A stretch of DNA of 64,000 nucleotides from Caenorhabditis remanei (Eukaryota > Nematoda > Chromadorea > Rhabditida > Rhabditidae): assembly GCF_010183535.1 (NCBI RefSeq), contig NC_071328.1, positions 10,726,001 through 10,790,000 of the forward strand, read 5' to 3'. The notes beneath the pieces were generated by a model, which was not told the DNA's origin, made no database searches, and worked only from the letters and a program-made list of their open reading frames with translations. This document shows, in pieces, positions 35,601 to 47,144 of this stretch. Both the position numbers and the translations under genes were made by a program. Position 1 is the first letter of the stretch; every line of letters starts with the position of its first letter.

Positions 35601-35942
35601 TCCGGATTCTTGTCGTTATCAGCTTTAATTTGGTTGTCAACTGTTTTATTCAACGAAGTTTTCGTTTGGCTCGGCAACGTGTCAATTTGTGGGCTCTCTT
35701 CTACAAATCAATACCAATATTAGTAAAAATTAGGAATGGTATTTGATTTCGAGCACATTTTCTTTCGAATATTCAGTTTAGAGACTTCCGAAATGTATCC
35801 ATTTTCCCTATTCAATCTTCAAAAACAGTAAGAGAGTATATCGGAGAATTTATTATATTGTGCTTCATTCTTCTACACTGATCTTATGCCTATCTTGTTG
35901 TATAGAATAATTCATCAAGCTTTTCATTTTTCGTCAGGCGTC
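32662..35942. other. Intergenic region between fath-1 and the RRM gene
   Basis: About 3.3 kb between divergent genes. No protein gene is supported. Positions about 33480-34000 are purine-rich and relatively GC-rich, with open frames that have no recognisable content. They may be promoter or 5' UTR of one neighbour. GGCTCAATTGAGCC (33240-33253) is a perfect 14-bp palindrome. A TTTTTCGTCAG acceptor ends at 35938, four bases before the next ATG. Confidence 0.5.
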
Positions 35943-37897
35943 ATGAACAGAAATCGTCGTGATGGACAACGTGATATCAAGCGGGAGCGTCGCAGCCGAT
36001 CGAGGAGTCCACGAAGAAGTACTGTTTTGAGAAAATCTACTTTCCCGAGTCTATCCTCTATTAGCTGTTCTCTTCCTCATGTTGTATTTGTTAAGGTCGT
36101 ATTGGCGCCGCTGCCGGGAATAACAATAATGGAAATGCGTCTTCGAACAATCGTATGGTTTATATCACCAACATCGCCTATGAGGCACGCTGGGTTGATC
36201 TAAAAAGTCTCGTTCGCGAAAAAGGAGGCGAAGTAGTTTTCTGCGAGTTACTTGAAGACGGTAATGGAAAACCGAAGGGAAACGCCGTGGTTGAGTTCGA
36301 AACTCGTGAAGGTGCTGAGAAATGTGTCGCTAATCTTCAAAAGTTCGACTGGAAAGGACGAAGCATCATCGCTAAAGAAATTCGGGTCCGTAATTCTACT
36401 TTGATTTTTTCTTCATTGTTTCTCCCATTTACCTTTAAAATTTCTGTAGGATCCGACCGCTTTCTTCCGTACCATCAAAACTGAAACAGGAATTGATTAT
36501 TTATCTCGCACGGGAGGTGGAGCCTCGGGAGGAGCTCGAGCTCCACAAAGTAAAGATCTCGATCGTCCTGCACGAACCGGAACTTTCGATTTATTTGGTC
36601 TCAATATGGAGTTCCTCCGCCAACACAACATTGAACCACCTCTATGCGAACGAATCTTCATCGCCAATGTAGGTTTCAAATTTTTCATCTTCGAGGGGCT
36701 GGACGATATTTCAACGCAGTTGTGTTTTATGAAAAAATTCCTGCATCATCGACCAATATCATTCTTTAGCGGTTTTAATACCTTCGTTATCAGAAGAACA
36801 GTCATAGGTTTTCGAAGTTCGATTCTATCTTTCTGTTCAACCTTGTTCCAACTGTATCTCAAAGCAGCTGAATACGAGTGTTTTCTAACAATCTAACTAC
36901 CACAAAAATAATTACTGAACTGAAACAGCTAGAATGATTGAGGTTTACAGTTAGCGTTCAATGTTGGTACCGACAAGCTTTACGAAGTATTTGGTATGGC
37001 TGGAAAAATCAACTGGATGGACTTCCGAATTGATAGAGAAGGAAAAACCAAGGTAGCTAGAAAATGTAGATTTTGCATTAGAATCACAATTTCAGGGTGT
37101 CTGCGTCATCCAATACACACATCCGATAGAAGCTGTTCAAGCAATCTCAATGTTCAACGGACAACGCCTGTTTGACAGAAATCTCGTCGTGAAAATGGAC
37201 CGATTTGAGAAAGAGCCGGAGCACAAAGAAGGTGGACTTCCACGAGGACTTGAGTCAATTGGCATGGGACTCGGAGCTGATGGGGCTCCGCTTGCCAATG
37301 TTCATGGGATGTTTCCGGGTGATGTTCCACCACAGGTATGTTTTTTTAAAGTTTGACCTTCCAGATAATAGTTGTTTGAATAAAAATTGTATCCTATAAT
37401 CATTAAACACTTTCAGTTCAATGTTCAAGCTGCTCCATTCATTTCCGGAGGACCACAAGTCGGCGGTGTTGCTGGTTTCCCACAGGGAGTTGTGGATCAA
37501 TCGAACTTCGCTAGAAATGTCATGACCAATGCTCCATTCGGAAACAACAGCGCAAGTGGCACATCATTCTCGTCCGACGTTTTTGGAGGTAGTGGAACCG
37601 GAGGGATTGTCGCAGCTGGAGCCCAGCCAACCAGAGTCATAACAATCCGCAACGTACGTGATAGTGATTAGTCCTATCACTTCATACAACTTTTCACTTT
37701 TTCAGCTTCCAACCGACTACACATGGCAAATTGTTCGTGACCGTGTTCGTAACTTTGGAGAAGTTGATACTGTGGATATGATGGCTCCTGGAGCTGCTCG
37801 TATTCGTTTTGCATCTTTCCAGGATGCTGAACGCGCTCGTGCCGCGTTATATGGAACCACTGTTGAAGGAAGAATGATCAGCGTAGACTACGCTTAA
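35943..37897 (+). CDS. Three-RRM RNA-binding protein, hnRNP M / MYEF2-like
   Basis: Exons: 35943-36018, 36096-36385, 36450-36668, 36951-37052, 37096-37335, 37417-37653 and 37706-37897; phases agree, 451 aa. The N-terminus is RS-rich (KRERRSRSRSPRRS). RRM1 begins VYITNIAYEARW, with KGNAVVEFE as RNP1. RRM2 is IFIANLAFNVG with KGVCVIQYT, and RRM3 is ITIRNLPTDYTW with AARIRFASF. The linker between RRM2 and RRM3 is Gly/Met/Pro-rich, as in hnRNP M. Expected role: nuclear pre-mRNA binding and splicing control. The acceptor of exon 2 is the weak TTGTTAAG. Confidence 0.9.
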
Positions 37898-40701
37898 TTC
37901 CTATTGTTCGAAACTAATCTCATTATATGCTTACGTAAATCATGATCTTCTTTGTTTTTAAATTTTACCATTTTTCTTTTTATTTTACTCCCTTAAACAC
38001 TGTTTGAAAAACTTAAGGATGTTTTATGTCAGAATCTCGATGAATAAAGTTATTATCGTTTTTCCCATGTGTGGAACTTCATAAGCAGAAAAATTGCGAC
38101 AAACTGAAGTTTTAATAATAAATCGTGACAAGTGTCTTCAGATGAGCGGCACAATTTGAGGTGCTATTCAGTAGAAGAAGACGACAACGGCAATTTAGTG
38201 TGTTGGTCGCATCAAACAAGAGCTTCACGCAATCTGATTTGCGCGCACACGCTGACGCCGTTTACCGTATGCCCTTAATTGCGTTTTGAAGACGTCTTCT
38301 TCATGAGAAGAGATAGTCACGCCCACATTTTGAATTCTTTTGTTGAAGACGACGACGGTGATGAGCATTGTGTGTGTCTATTTGTATGTGCTCAAAACTC
38401 ACTTGCGTTTGTCCTTGTTTTCGTTTTTGACGCCTCTTTAGGAATACGGTAGGTTATAGATAGATCCATATATTCAGAGAGTTCTAAGAGTTTTTGAGCA
38501 TTTGATTCCAGTTCTGGTTTATCACTTTTCAAAATTTAATTTCAGCATTAAAGTAACCATGTCATCAAATCATCTTTTACCGAAGGTTGTCTTGAATTCA
38601 GAACATACAGTAACCTTGAGTTCTTATTTTGATGAATTGAATGAGAATTTCCCGTACTCATTCATCGTATTTTCCCAAATAAACAATATGTTGTTATTCA
38701 AGATCAAACTAATTCAAAATTCACCAATCACACTTTGTTCATTTAAATTCAAAACCCATTACTCTTGTCTCAATTAAAAAATGCTCCCATTCAGAGTGAT
38801 ATCATATCATTGTACTTTCAAATCAGAACACATCAATGTACAGTTTCTCCTCGCTCCATAAAGTACATCTGCCCTTTGTCTGGGTTAAAAGGGAAAATGT
38901 GTTTTCCTCTCTTTTGAAATCCATCTGCTCATTTTTCGGTAGAAAAGAACAAAAGCGGGGCGGAGTCAATTGACTGTGACGAAGTAATTTCAGTTGAAAT
39001 CCTTTTTTGTTCTTTCTGTGCAGTTGCTCTTCTTTCTTTTGATTTTTAGGAGAAGATTCTCGTTTTGAAATGAGTATTCCCACTGGTAGGTCTACAGTAT
39101 CCTTAAAGATACTCGTGTTTTAATACTAGAAAGTTTTCATTTGTTCTAGTTGCTAAATTCCTGATTCCCAAGAGTGGGAATTCATTCAAATTCTGCTAAC
39201 ACTCTTCTCCACACATTTCTACTAAGCCATATCAAACATCTTTGCAGTGAGTTATAAATAAATTAACCTGATCCCAAAGGTATGAGAAAAAGATAATGAA
39301 TAGACAGAGTTCTACGTCATTCACTGATATTTCACTCGTTGTTTTATCAGAACTCAATTAGAATAGAATCTTGAGCTCTTAATGTTCTCACGCTCAAAGT
39401 TTATTTCGTGTCGATGCATATGTTTTGCTTTGAAGTTTCTTTCTGCAGACATTTCTGTAATCGTGCTTCGAAACATCACTTCCTTGGAATGGTTTTTTTT
39501 CTTCTGATCAAAGCCGGACGGGCGTGTTAATCGCATAAACTTTTTTGTTTTTAATCTTGTCAAGACATGAAATTGATATCTCTATATGCACGTCATTTTG
39601 GAATAAGTCTAAGAGTTTTCTATTCACGAGGAATATAGATTTTATGAAAACTACTTCAGTTTTTAAACTCTTCGTAGATACGATTCGTTGGAAGTGGAAT
39701 ACTTGAATTAGGTTCATAGATATTTTCCCATTCGCACTAAGTTTATGTTTTCCTGTTTATCAGAAATGGACCACCTCATTTTCGATAGCCACCCCGTTCA
39801 ACGTCTCCTCCTCCTCTTCTTCCAAATAACGCGGCCTCTTTTTTGTGCTTCCTCTGTCCCAATTGTTTCCCGTTGGCTCTCTTTATAAAAGTTGTTCACT
39901 CCCGAATGATAGGTGTGTATGTTCCGGTAACGGGGCTCCGTGTTTTCTTTTATTTTTAAGGCTTTCAACTTTTGTTCTTCTCGTTTGTAAAGTTTGGTGG
40001 TTCGGCGCAGTTTTATAAGAACTAACGGGCTATGGTAGCCAACAAAATTGAGATTTCTTGAAAAAAGAGATACTTGGGTCATATAGTCTAAAAAAGAGAG
40101 TTAGTTCTTGCGGGACAGTTAATGTCTCCTTGATTTCTATTAACACGAAACTATAAGTATACTGTAGCTCTTCATGTTGACATGCTGAAATCCGGGAAAC
40201 ACATCTAAAACTTCTTTTTTTATATTTGACAATTTTTTGTATGAGCTTAACCAAGAGAGGTATGACTGAAAAAAGGAAGTATGAATTCGCATTTAAACAA
40301 GTTTTTTGGTGAAAGCTGTTTTTTCTGACATTGTGATATACTTAATCGATTCACTCTATTCCGAAATTTCCCTTCCTAATCATACAAAAACTGTAAGCAT
40401 AAATGAAACAAGTGTAACTTGATTGATGCATCTTCTTCTTTTGAGTCATCCAGTATTCTGTATTCATAAATTGTTTCAATCACCGCAACAATTTGTTTGT
40501 TTTTCGGTCATTTTCTCGTCTACCGGGTAGAAGTGTAATACTTACTCATCATATCTGTTCTCTTTTTCATATTCTCTTTCATCTATCTCTCAAACCGTAC
40601 TGTTTAAAAATGTTATGATAAGTGAGAACCGCCCAAGAACTTTCTAAACATCTTCTCGTTTTATTTCCATTTATCTGGTAGATTATCCTAAAATTTCAGA
40701 A
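37898..40701. other. Intergenic region upstream of fkh-10
   Basis: The first 160 bases hold the 3' UTR of the RRM gene (AATAAA near 38042). The remaining 2.6 kb is AT-rich, with long polypyrimidine tracts and no supported gene. fkh-10 is a developmental transcription factor, so enhancers are likely here, but none is identifiable by eye. AAAATTTCAG ends two bases before the fkh-10 ATG. Confidence 0.5.
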
Positions 40702-41371
40702 ATGGAAGATATTCTCCGTCAGTTTCTTTCTTCAAATTCACTCAAAGATTCTCCTTTTCCGCTGATTCCTCTTCCACTTGACACTTCGATTCTGAGTTCC
40801 CCGGAATGCCAACAACCAAAACCACAGCATTCATACATCGGACTTATTGCAATGGCGATTCTTTCTTCTCCACAGAAGAAAATGGTGTTGGCTGAGGTAG
40901 TGAAACGGAAACAATTCTGAATAATCATCTTTATCGTTTCAGGTTTACGAATGGATTATGACGGAATACCCATACTTCAGAAGTCGAGGAGCTGGATGGA
41001 GAAATTCAATTCGACACAATTTGTCATTGAATGATTGTTTTGTGAAGGCGGGGAGAGCAGCTAACGGAAAGGTCAGTGTGTGTACATTTGTATCAAATCA
41101 AAGAATACTTTTTCAGGGTCACTACTGGGCAGTTCATCCAGCATGTGTTCGTGACTTCGAACGTGGAGACTTCAGACGTCGTAGAGCTCAAAGGAAGGTT
41201 CGACGTCATATGGGACTGCAAGTAGAAGATGGAGATTCATCAGATGAGGAGGGATCTGCTGGATCAGACACCTCACCGCCAATCTTTGCTCCAGCATTTT
41301 GGAATTTGACCTGTATTCCAAGAACTCCAATCAAATCTTTCACAATTGATGCGATTCTGGAACATAACTGA
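40702..41371 (+). CDS. fkh-10: FKH-10, forkhead transcription factor
   Basis: Exons 40702-40896, 40943-41071 and 41117-41371 give 192 aa. The forkhead domain starts near aa 45 (HSYIGLIAMAIL) and runs through the recognition helix WRNSIRHNLSLNDCFVKAGR and the wing GKGHYWAVHPACVRDFERGDF, ending in the basic RRRRAQRKVRRH. Apart from an acidic serine stretch (DGDSSDEEGSAGSD), little lies outside the DNA-binding domain. A trans-splice-like acceptor ends at 40699. Confidence 0.95.
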
Positions 41372-42062
41372 AAGAGTGATGCTTAACTCGCCTAATGAGC
41401 ATTTATCGCTCTGACTTTTCCACATTTCCAACTATTCACTCGACTTTTGATTGTTTCCTGTCACTCTTCCCTTCTCTTAATTTATCCCTTTTCCTCCTTC
41501 TCTTCCATTCCCTCTTCCCTGTCACCAATTTCTATACGGGCTGTTCCTTTTTCCGTTCTCTCTCCCCTTTAAATTCCGCAGCCATCCCCTGAACTTCCTG
41601 TTTGGAAGTGCAATCATCTGCACAACTGTTATTGTTTTGAGCTCATTATTTCAATCATCTTCATTATCATAATCAACTCGATAATATATGCGCCAACATG
41701 GCGAAAGTAGCTAATAAAGAGAATCGACAAAAAATCTTTGGAGGTATTTTACAAAATATGGGGGAAGAAGAAAAAGCTTAGTTTGATTAGAGAAGGAAAA
41801 GACGGGGGCTTATAATTTGCGGTAAAAAAGCGCATTCGGAACTAATATTTCCTTAACTGTGGTCATTATATTTCTCCAGTTCTGGAAAGGAAAAGCTATA
41901 GAAAGGCTTATCACCGTAATCGTTCACTAACAATCTTAGTTGTTGTCATTTGTAAAAAGAACAAGAAGCGGTAAATTGGACAAGATAAAGGTTTGAATGT
42001 GATAACAGGAAAATTTTTGAACTCAATAGAAACACGATAATACTAATATCACACGAATTGTT
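41372..42062. other. Convergent intergenic region, fkh-10 / FAM192A-like
   Basis: This 691-base stretch holds the two 3' UTRs of convergent genes. A pyrimidine-rich block is present at 41410-41600. No gene is seen. Confidence 0.5.
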
Positions 42063-42926
42063 TCACTGGCACCCGCTTTGTTGCTTTTTTCCAGTAGTTG
42101 CTGTGACTAGAATGGGAACGGTTTCTGGTTCATCGTCAGAAGATGCATCGCTATCAGAATCACTGAAATTTTTTTTATGACTTCAATATTTTTGTGAAAA
42201 CTTACCTCGATGGAGCATAATCGCATAAAGCCTGAAGAGCTCCAACTTGTTTTATAACTGGCTCCGCTTTCGAGACTTTTGTGGGAACGGCATCCTCTTG
42301 TTTTTTGTCTTCCGGACCGGCGCTGCTGCAATTTTCGAAAGATAAGCTAAGGAATTCTGATGGCATTACATACGTAGACTTTCTTTTAATCGCAGTGCTC
42401 AAAAACGCAGCTTGTTTTGACTTTGGTGGTGCCACTCCAACTGCAGAAGTAGATGGTTTCAAAATGAATCGAGGAACGGATGACTGATTTGCAGCGAGGT
42501 GTTGTGTTACAGTCATCTCTTTTATAACTTCTTGTTCTTCTCTTTTCATTTGCAACTTCACAACTCGCTTTGTACTATCAAGATCTGATAGAAACGTACT
42601 TTCGTCTTCGTCAATACCACGAACCATGTTTTCTGAAATTACTTTCCATTCAAAAAAAATTCGGCATACACATTCTTACTGAGTTTTTTAGCCTCATCAA
42701 TTTCCAATTGCTTTGCATCTTTATTATCTTTCAGCTGCTCAAACAGGGTTTTGTTACAATACTCTGGCTCTGGGGCTACTGAAATGAAGATAACTGACAG
42801 TGTTATTTGAAAATGAAGAAAGAACTTACAAACTGCATCTGTAGGTTTACGAACCTTCTCCCATGCTTCTTGTCGTGATGATTTCTCTTGGTCGAGCTCA
42901 GATGTGCTCACAAATCCGCTTGTCAT
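42063..42926 (-). CDS. NIP30/FAM192A (PSME3IP1)-like nuclear protein
   Basis: Minus-strand exons: 42830-42926, 42680-42778, 42206-42632 and 42063-42162; phases agree, 240 aa. Family hallmarks are FVSTSELDQE..RQEAWEKVRKPTDA, an LFEQLKDNKDAKQLE helix and KNMVRGIDEDESTFL (human KNMVRGLDEDETNFL), ending in an acidic serine-rich tail (SSDSDSDASSDDE). In mammals the acidic-serine tail is a CK2 site that binds the proteasome activator PA28-gamma. Whether worms share that partner is unknown to me. TTTTTCCAG ends seven bases before the ATG. The gene is divergent from tag-72 (438 bases). Confidence 0.85.
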
Positions 42927-43364
42927 TGTTCTACTGGAAAAATAGAGCTCAAGAAACGAAGGAGAATAAATAAAACCAAATCGATGACGAGCGACAGATG
43001 CGAAATAACGCGCAGTTAGAAAAGCCTAGTATGCCCAATTATTGACTGCGGCTGGGAATGTACGATCGATAACATGTCAAAAAATATGGGTAATGCGTCC
43101 TATATAACTGTCATACATTAAAATTCTTAACAGACAAAAATCGAAGACATTAAAATTGCCTAGAATCCTCCTCGAGGAGTCCGAGAGCCAAAGGACTAGT
43201 TTTCATCACAAGCTGCCACGGCCACGAACTGCTATTTGAAAAATTATTTTTCGAAACGGGAAAATGTTCGGATTTTTCTCTCGGTAATTTGTTAAACGTG
43301 TTAATTACAACAATTAAAATTCCTCAAACCTTCCTCTTTTAAATTTTATATAAATTTCAGAAAG
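42927..43364. promoter_or_regulatory. Divergent promoter region, FAM192A-like / tag-72
   Basis: A 438-base stretch between divergent starts, each preceded by a splice-leader-type acceptor (at 42934 on the minus strand; ATAAATTTCAG ending at 43360 on the plus strand). A shared bidirectional promoter is inferred. Confidence 0.5.
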
Positions 43365-46300
43365 ATGAGCGCCGATGTAGTGGCAGACCATTATAATAAA
43401 GTGAAGCAGACAGGAATTCAAGACAGGAAAGAAAGTCGCATCTTTTTCATGCGAAATATGAACAATTGGATAAAAAGTCAACTGATCAGTAAGTTTTTCA
43501 AAATCGGTGAAATGCTTTTAGTCAATTTCGTTCACCTTCCTCTTTTTAGATGACGCGATGAAGCTTGTGAACGAAAACAATGTTAGAAATCCACGTGTAC
43601 TGGATATAGCCTGTGGAAAAGGTGGAGATCTTCGAAAATGGGATATATCAGGAGCAAAACATGTTGTTATGGCTGGTAAATAAGAATTTCATCGAACATG
43701 CAACAACTAAAAGTTTTCAGATGTCGCTGATGTGTCTGTACAGCAAGCAGAAGAACGTTACAAACAGATGCATAAATATCCAGATAATATTTTCGGTGCA
43801 CAGTTCATCGTTGCAGATTGTACAAAAGTAAATTAAGATTCTTCAACAAAAAAGAACTGTTCCTTTCAGGAAAATCTTGAAAGTCGCATCGAAAGCAAAG
43901 AGCCATTCGACTTGGTAAGTTGTCAGTTTGCCATGCACTACTCCTTTGTCGACGAAGAATCAGCCAGACAATTTATCAAAAATGCCGTTGGGATGTTGAA
44001 ACCGGGCGGAGTTTTTATCGGAACTCTACCGGACGCCGACAGAATCGTGTAAGATACTGCAAAAAAGACATAGGTTCCACCGAGATTTGAACTCGGGTCG
44101 CAGGATTCAAAGTCCTGAGTGCTACACAGGTAAACCGCTAAGTCCCAAAAGCGTGTTGTTGGCGGCTGAAAAAGCGCTAGCGGCTTAATAACGGTCCAAT
44201 AACCGGTGAGCGACCGCCAAAGTCCCAATGGCGGCTTAATAACCGGTGAGTGACAATGTGGCGGAACATTACAGAAGTTGTGTTAGAGATGGAATTTTGA
44301 GAAAATATTTTAGGAGGTGGGTCCTATTAGATAGATGATTCATTCTTTATTTCGTTTTTTTTCATAAAAATGGATTTTATTTTTGGCGGCTTGAAAACGG
44401 CTTAATGGCGGCTGAACAGCCGCTGGCGGCTAAATCACTGGCCAGGAACGGGTTAATAACCGGTGAGTGAACCGCTGACGGCTAAACGGCGGCTTAATAA
44501 CCGGTGAACGACACTGTTAAGAGTAAAAGTTTTAGTTGGAATTTCAAGAAACTATCACACTGATAGATAAATTTTGTATCTAGTTTCTTTACTTCTTTCT
44601 TCCTAGATTGTTCCCCAATGACTAATTCATCATACAAATAAGCGGCTATAACTGTGAAACCTGTAATACAAGAGCACATACTGGCCATAAAACATGAATT
44701 ACCGTATCACCTGTGATAGAGACACATCCAGAATTACAAGTTGAACGCAGTATAACTTGGTTCCAAGAAGAGATGTTAAAACGTTTCCAACTGACAAAAT
44801 ATAGTTTGATACAAATGAAACATTTCATCAGTTGAAAAAAAGTTCATAACTAAGATGCCATTCGAGATAGAGTACTCGCCATAAAGAATGCAACACTTGC
44901 AGTTTTTTGTGGAAAATGGTTAACTTTGTGAGTGTGAGACGGCTTCCCTGATGGTATCACAATATCGATTGTTTATGGAGTATACAGATCACAAGTAGAG
45001 CTTCATTTTTGTAGTGACAACTTTTTTTGAACGAGTACATACTAAGAAGTTACAGACAGTTCTGGATGTGTCTCTATCACGGGTTATACGGTAATTCAAA
45101 ACCATATGTGTCTCTATTGCAATTTTCGGTTTCATTCTATTTAAAACGTTTTGGCGTTCACTACTTTTCTCAACTATCTTCCCTTTTTCGACATGCCTTC
45201 AACATTCAAGTTTCAATCCAAGCCGCCGCTTTCAGCGAAAAGTCGCAACGATACTCCGCTATTCCGGTGTTCGCAGTAAATCTTCACCGGCGCCGCTCGA
45301 ATTATTTTTCAGTAAAAACGTTTATTTTTCTTCGATTTTCATGTATTTCTTGGTAATTTTTTAGTTTGTTACATTTCGTTTAAGTGATTGATCAATCTTA
45401 ATTACTATCCGCTTACTACCCGTTGAATAATTACTCAATTATTCGATTCTAGGCTAATCGAGACAACTTGTGATGGCGTCGGACGTCTCAACGCAATATG
45501 GAGGATGTTTCCACTATCGGAGAACAGAAAAGGTTTGTTATCGCATGTATCTGATTATAATTCTATGTAGTTTAACTAATCTTTTACAGAATCTGACGTC
45601 TTAACGCCTGAATAAAGCAACAGGCGCCCGTCATGACTGCCAAACGTTCTCGATGGGAAATTCAGAGACAACGACGACGTTTTTTCACATAAAATAAAGG
45701 TATTTTTGATTCTCTATAAAAGAAAATAAGCGTAGTTATTTAGGGCGAAACATCGTCAAGTGTGCTCATAATCGGGATCGAACGCCTGTCTCCCCCCAAA
45801 GGACTTGTTACACTATTCAACGAAATTCAACAAGCTAAAGAAGAAATCTATGTGAGTAACTATCGGCCTTCGAGCAAATTTTACCTATTTTATTTCAGAT
45901 TTGGTGAACAATCTTCACCAAAAAAGGATTCTTTCGAACGAAAATCAAAACACCGATTACACAATTTTACACTTGGAACGAGGCGATGAGAAGCGAAAGG
46001 AAACAAGTCAAATGGAGTCAAAAGCCAAGAATATTTTAATTTCTATTTTTCTTCTTTCTTCCTTTTTAATTGTATTTTTGTTTTTTCTTATAATAAACAA
46101 TAATTATTCAACCATGTGTTCCGAAACTACCGGGGAAAGGGGCCTATTGGGAAAGTGCGCCGGGTGAAAGTTGGTCCGGTGGCGGCTAAACGTTGGTCCG
46201 TCGGCTGCTGAACGTTGGTCCGTCGGCGGCTCGCAACTTCAACCACCGTATGTTCGCCGTTGGGCAACTTGCGCGCCGCCGCCGGCCCGTTTTTGGGACT

Positions 46301-47144
46301 TAGCGGTTTACCTGTGTAACCGCTACACCATGGAACCACATTTCTGATCAGTCAATTGGGCGTACGAGAGATAATGTTTCAATCCTCTCTGTTATTTGAT
46401 GTGTCAATTTGATACACACCGCAGCGATCAGAAAGGATTTGTACGTCCATTTTACAGATGGGCAGTGCGAAATGGAGAAGGAGGAAAGTTTTCGAATGAC
46501 GTGTGCAAAATCACTTACGAGAATGTAGAGGAACTTTCCAACGGCAATAGGCCTCCTCTTTTTGGTGCAAAGTTCCACTTTTCGCTTGATGAACAAGTCA
46601 ACTGTCCAGAGTTTTTGGCCTACTTTCCCCTTGTTAAACTGTGAGTTTAAATTATGAAAAATATTAGGAACTTGAATAAAATATAATTTTTTAATATTAA
46701 AACATTGCAATTTTACTTTCCAGTCTTCTCGAGGAACAAGATATGGAACTTGTATTCGTCAGGAATTTCGCTGAAGCCATCACCAATTGGTTGGAACCTG
46801 GACGACGTCTTTTGGAAAGCATGAAAGGTCTTGAAACATTCCCGAATCATAATCTGAGTGGAAAATCCGACGATGAATACTTGGAAGCCAAAGCGAAGAT
46901 CGAGACGTTAGGAGAAAATGTACCAAAGTACGTCGGAACACTTTCCAAATCCGAGTGGGAAGCAATCTGCATGTATTTGGTCTTCGAATTCCGCAAAAAG
47001 AAAACACCAGCGGCGGAAGGTGAAACTGATGCTCCCGAAGCGAAAAAGCTCGCTTCTGTGGACCAAGAATCTGAAAAAAAATCTAAAGATATTGAAGAAA
47101 AACAGAACCCCGAGGAAGAAGTGCACCACCAAAATCAGAGCTAA
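43365..47144 (+). CDS. tag-72: mRNA cap guanine-N7 methyltransferase
   Basis: Exons: 43365-43488, 43550-43675, 43721-43827, 43870-44048, 46458-46640 and 46724-47144; phases agree, 379 aa. The S-adenosylmethionine motif is VLDIACGKGGDLRKW, followed by MADVADVSVQQAEERY and the family motif SCQFAMHYSF (cap-guanine pocket). FSLDEQVNCPEFLAYF and WEAICMYLVFEF match RNMT. The enzyme methylates the cap guanine N7 of nascent mRNA in the nucleus. The tail is Lys/Glu-rich and disordered. Intron 4 (44049-46457) is 2409 nt, far longer than the others. It contains an antisense tRNA-Gln interrupted by a transposon-like element. Confidence 0.95.
44073..44122 (-). pseudogene. 3' piece of an interrupted tRNA-Gln(TTG) gene
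   Basis: On the minus strand this encodes, in order, the end of the D-arm (GCAC), the anticodon arm CAGGA-CTTTGAA-TCCTG with anticodon TTG, the T-arm CCGAG-TTCAAAT-CTCGG and the acceptor half TGGAACC. It lacks the 5' half, which lies about 2.2 kb away at 46317-46337. The two parts pair perfectly in the acceptor stem. Confidence 0.93.
44125..46316. mobile_element. TA-flanked inverted-repeat element inserted in tRNA-Gln
   Basis: The ends are perfect 26-bp inverted repeats (44125-44150 and 46291-46316) starting CACAGGTAAACCGCTAAGTC. A TA dinucleotide flanks each side (44123-44124 and 46317-46318), and removing the element plus one TA restores a normal tRNA. TA duplication is typical of Tc1/mariner-type insertion. 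Both ends are GC-rich. GCGGCTTAATAACCGGTGAG-type units recur within 44180-44510. A nested fold-back lies at 44695-45098. No transposase is seen; exon-like coding remnants lie at about 45440-45900. Confidence 0.85.
44695..45098. repeat. Nested fold-back element within the larger insertion
   Basis: Arms 44695-44733 and 45060-45098 are inverted copies matching at 37 of 39 positions (TTCTGGATGTGTCTCTATCAC core). They enclose about 325 bp of AT-rich DNA. It appears to be a second small transposon, or an ancient hairpin, lying inside the TA-flanked element. Confidence 0.75.
46317..46337 (-). pseudogene. 5' piece of the interrupted tRNA-Gln(TTG) gene
   Basis: On the minus strand it reads GGTTCCATGG then TGTAGCGGTTA: the 5' acceptor strand and the D-arm up to the D-loop, where the insertion lies. 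The remaining 50 bases are at 44073-44122. Confidence 0.93.
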
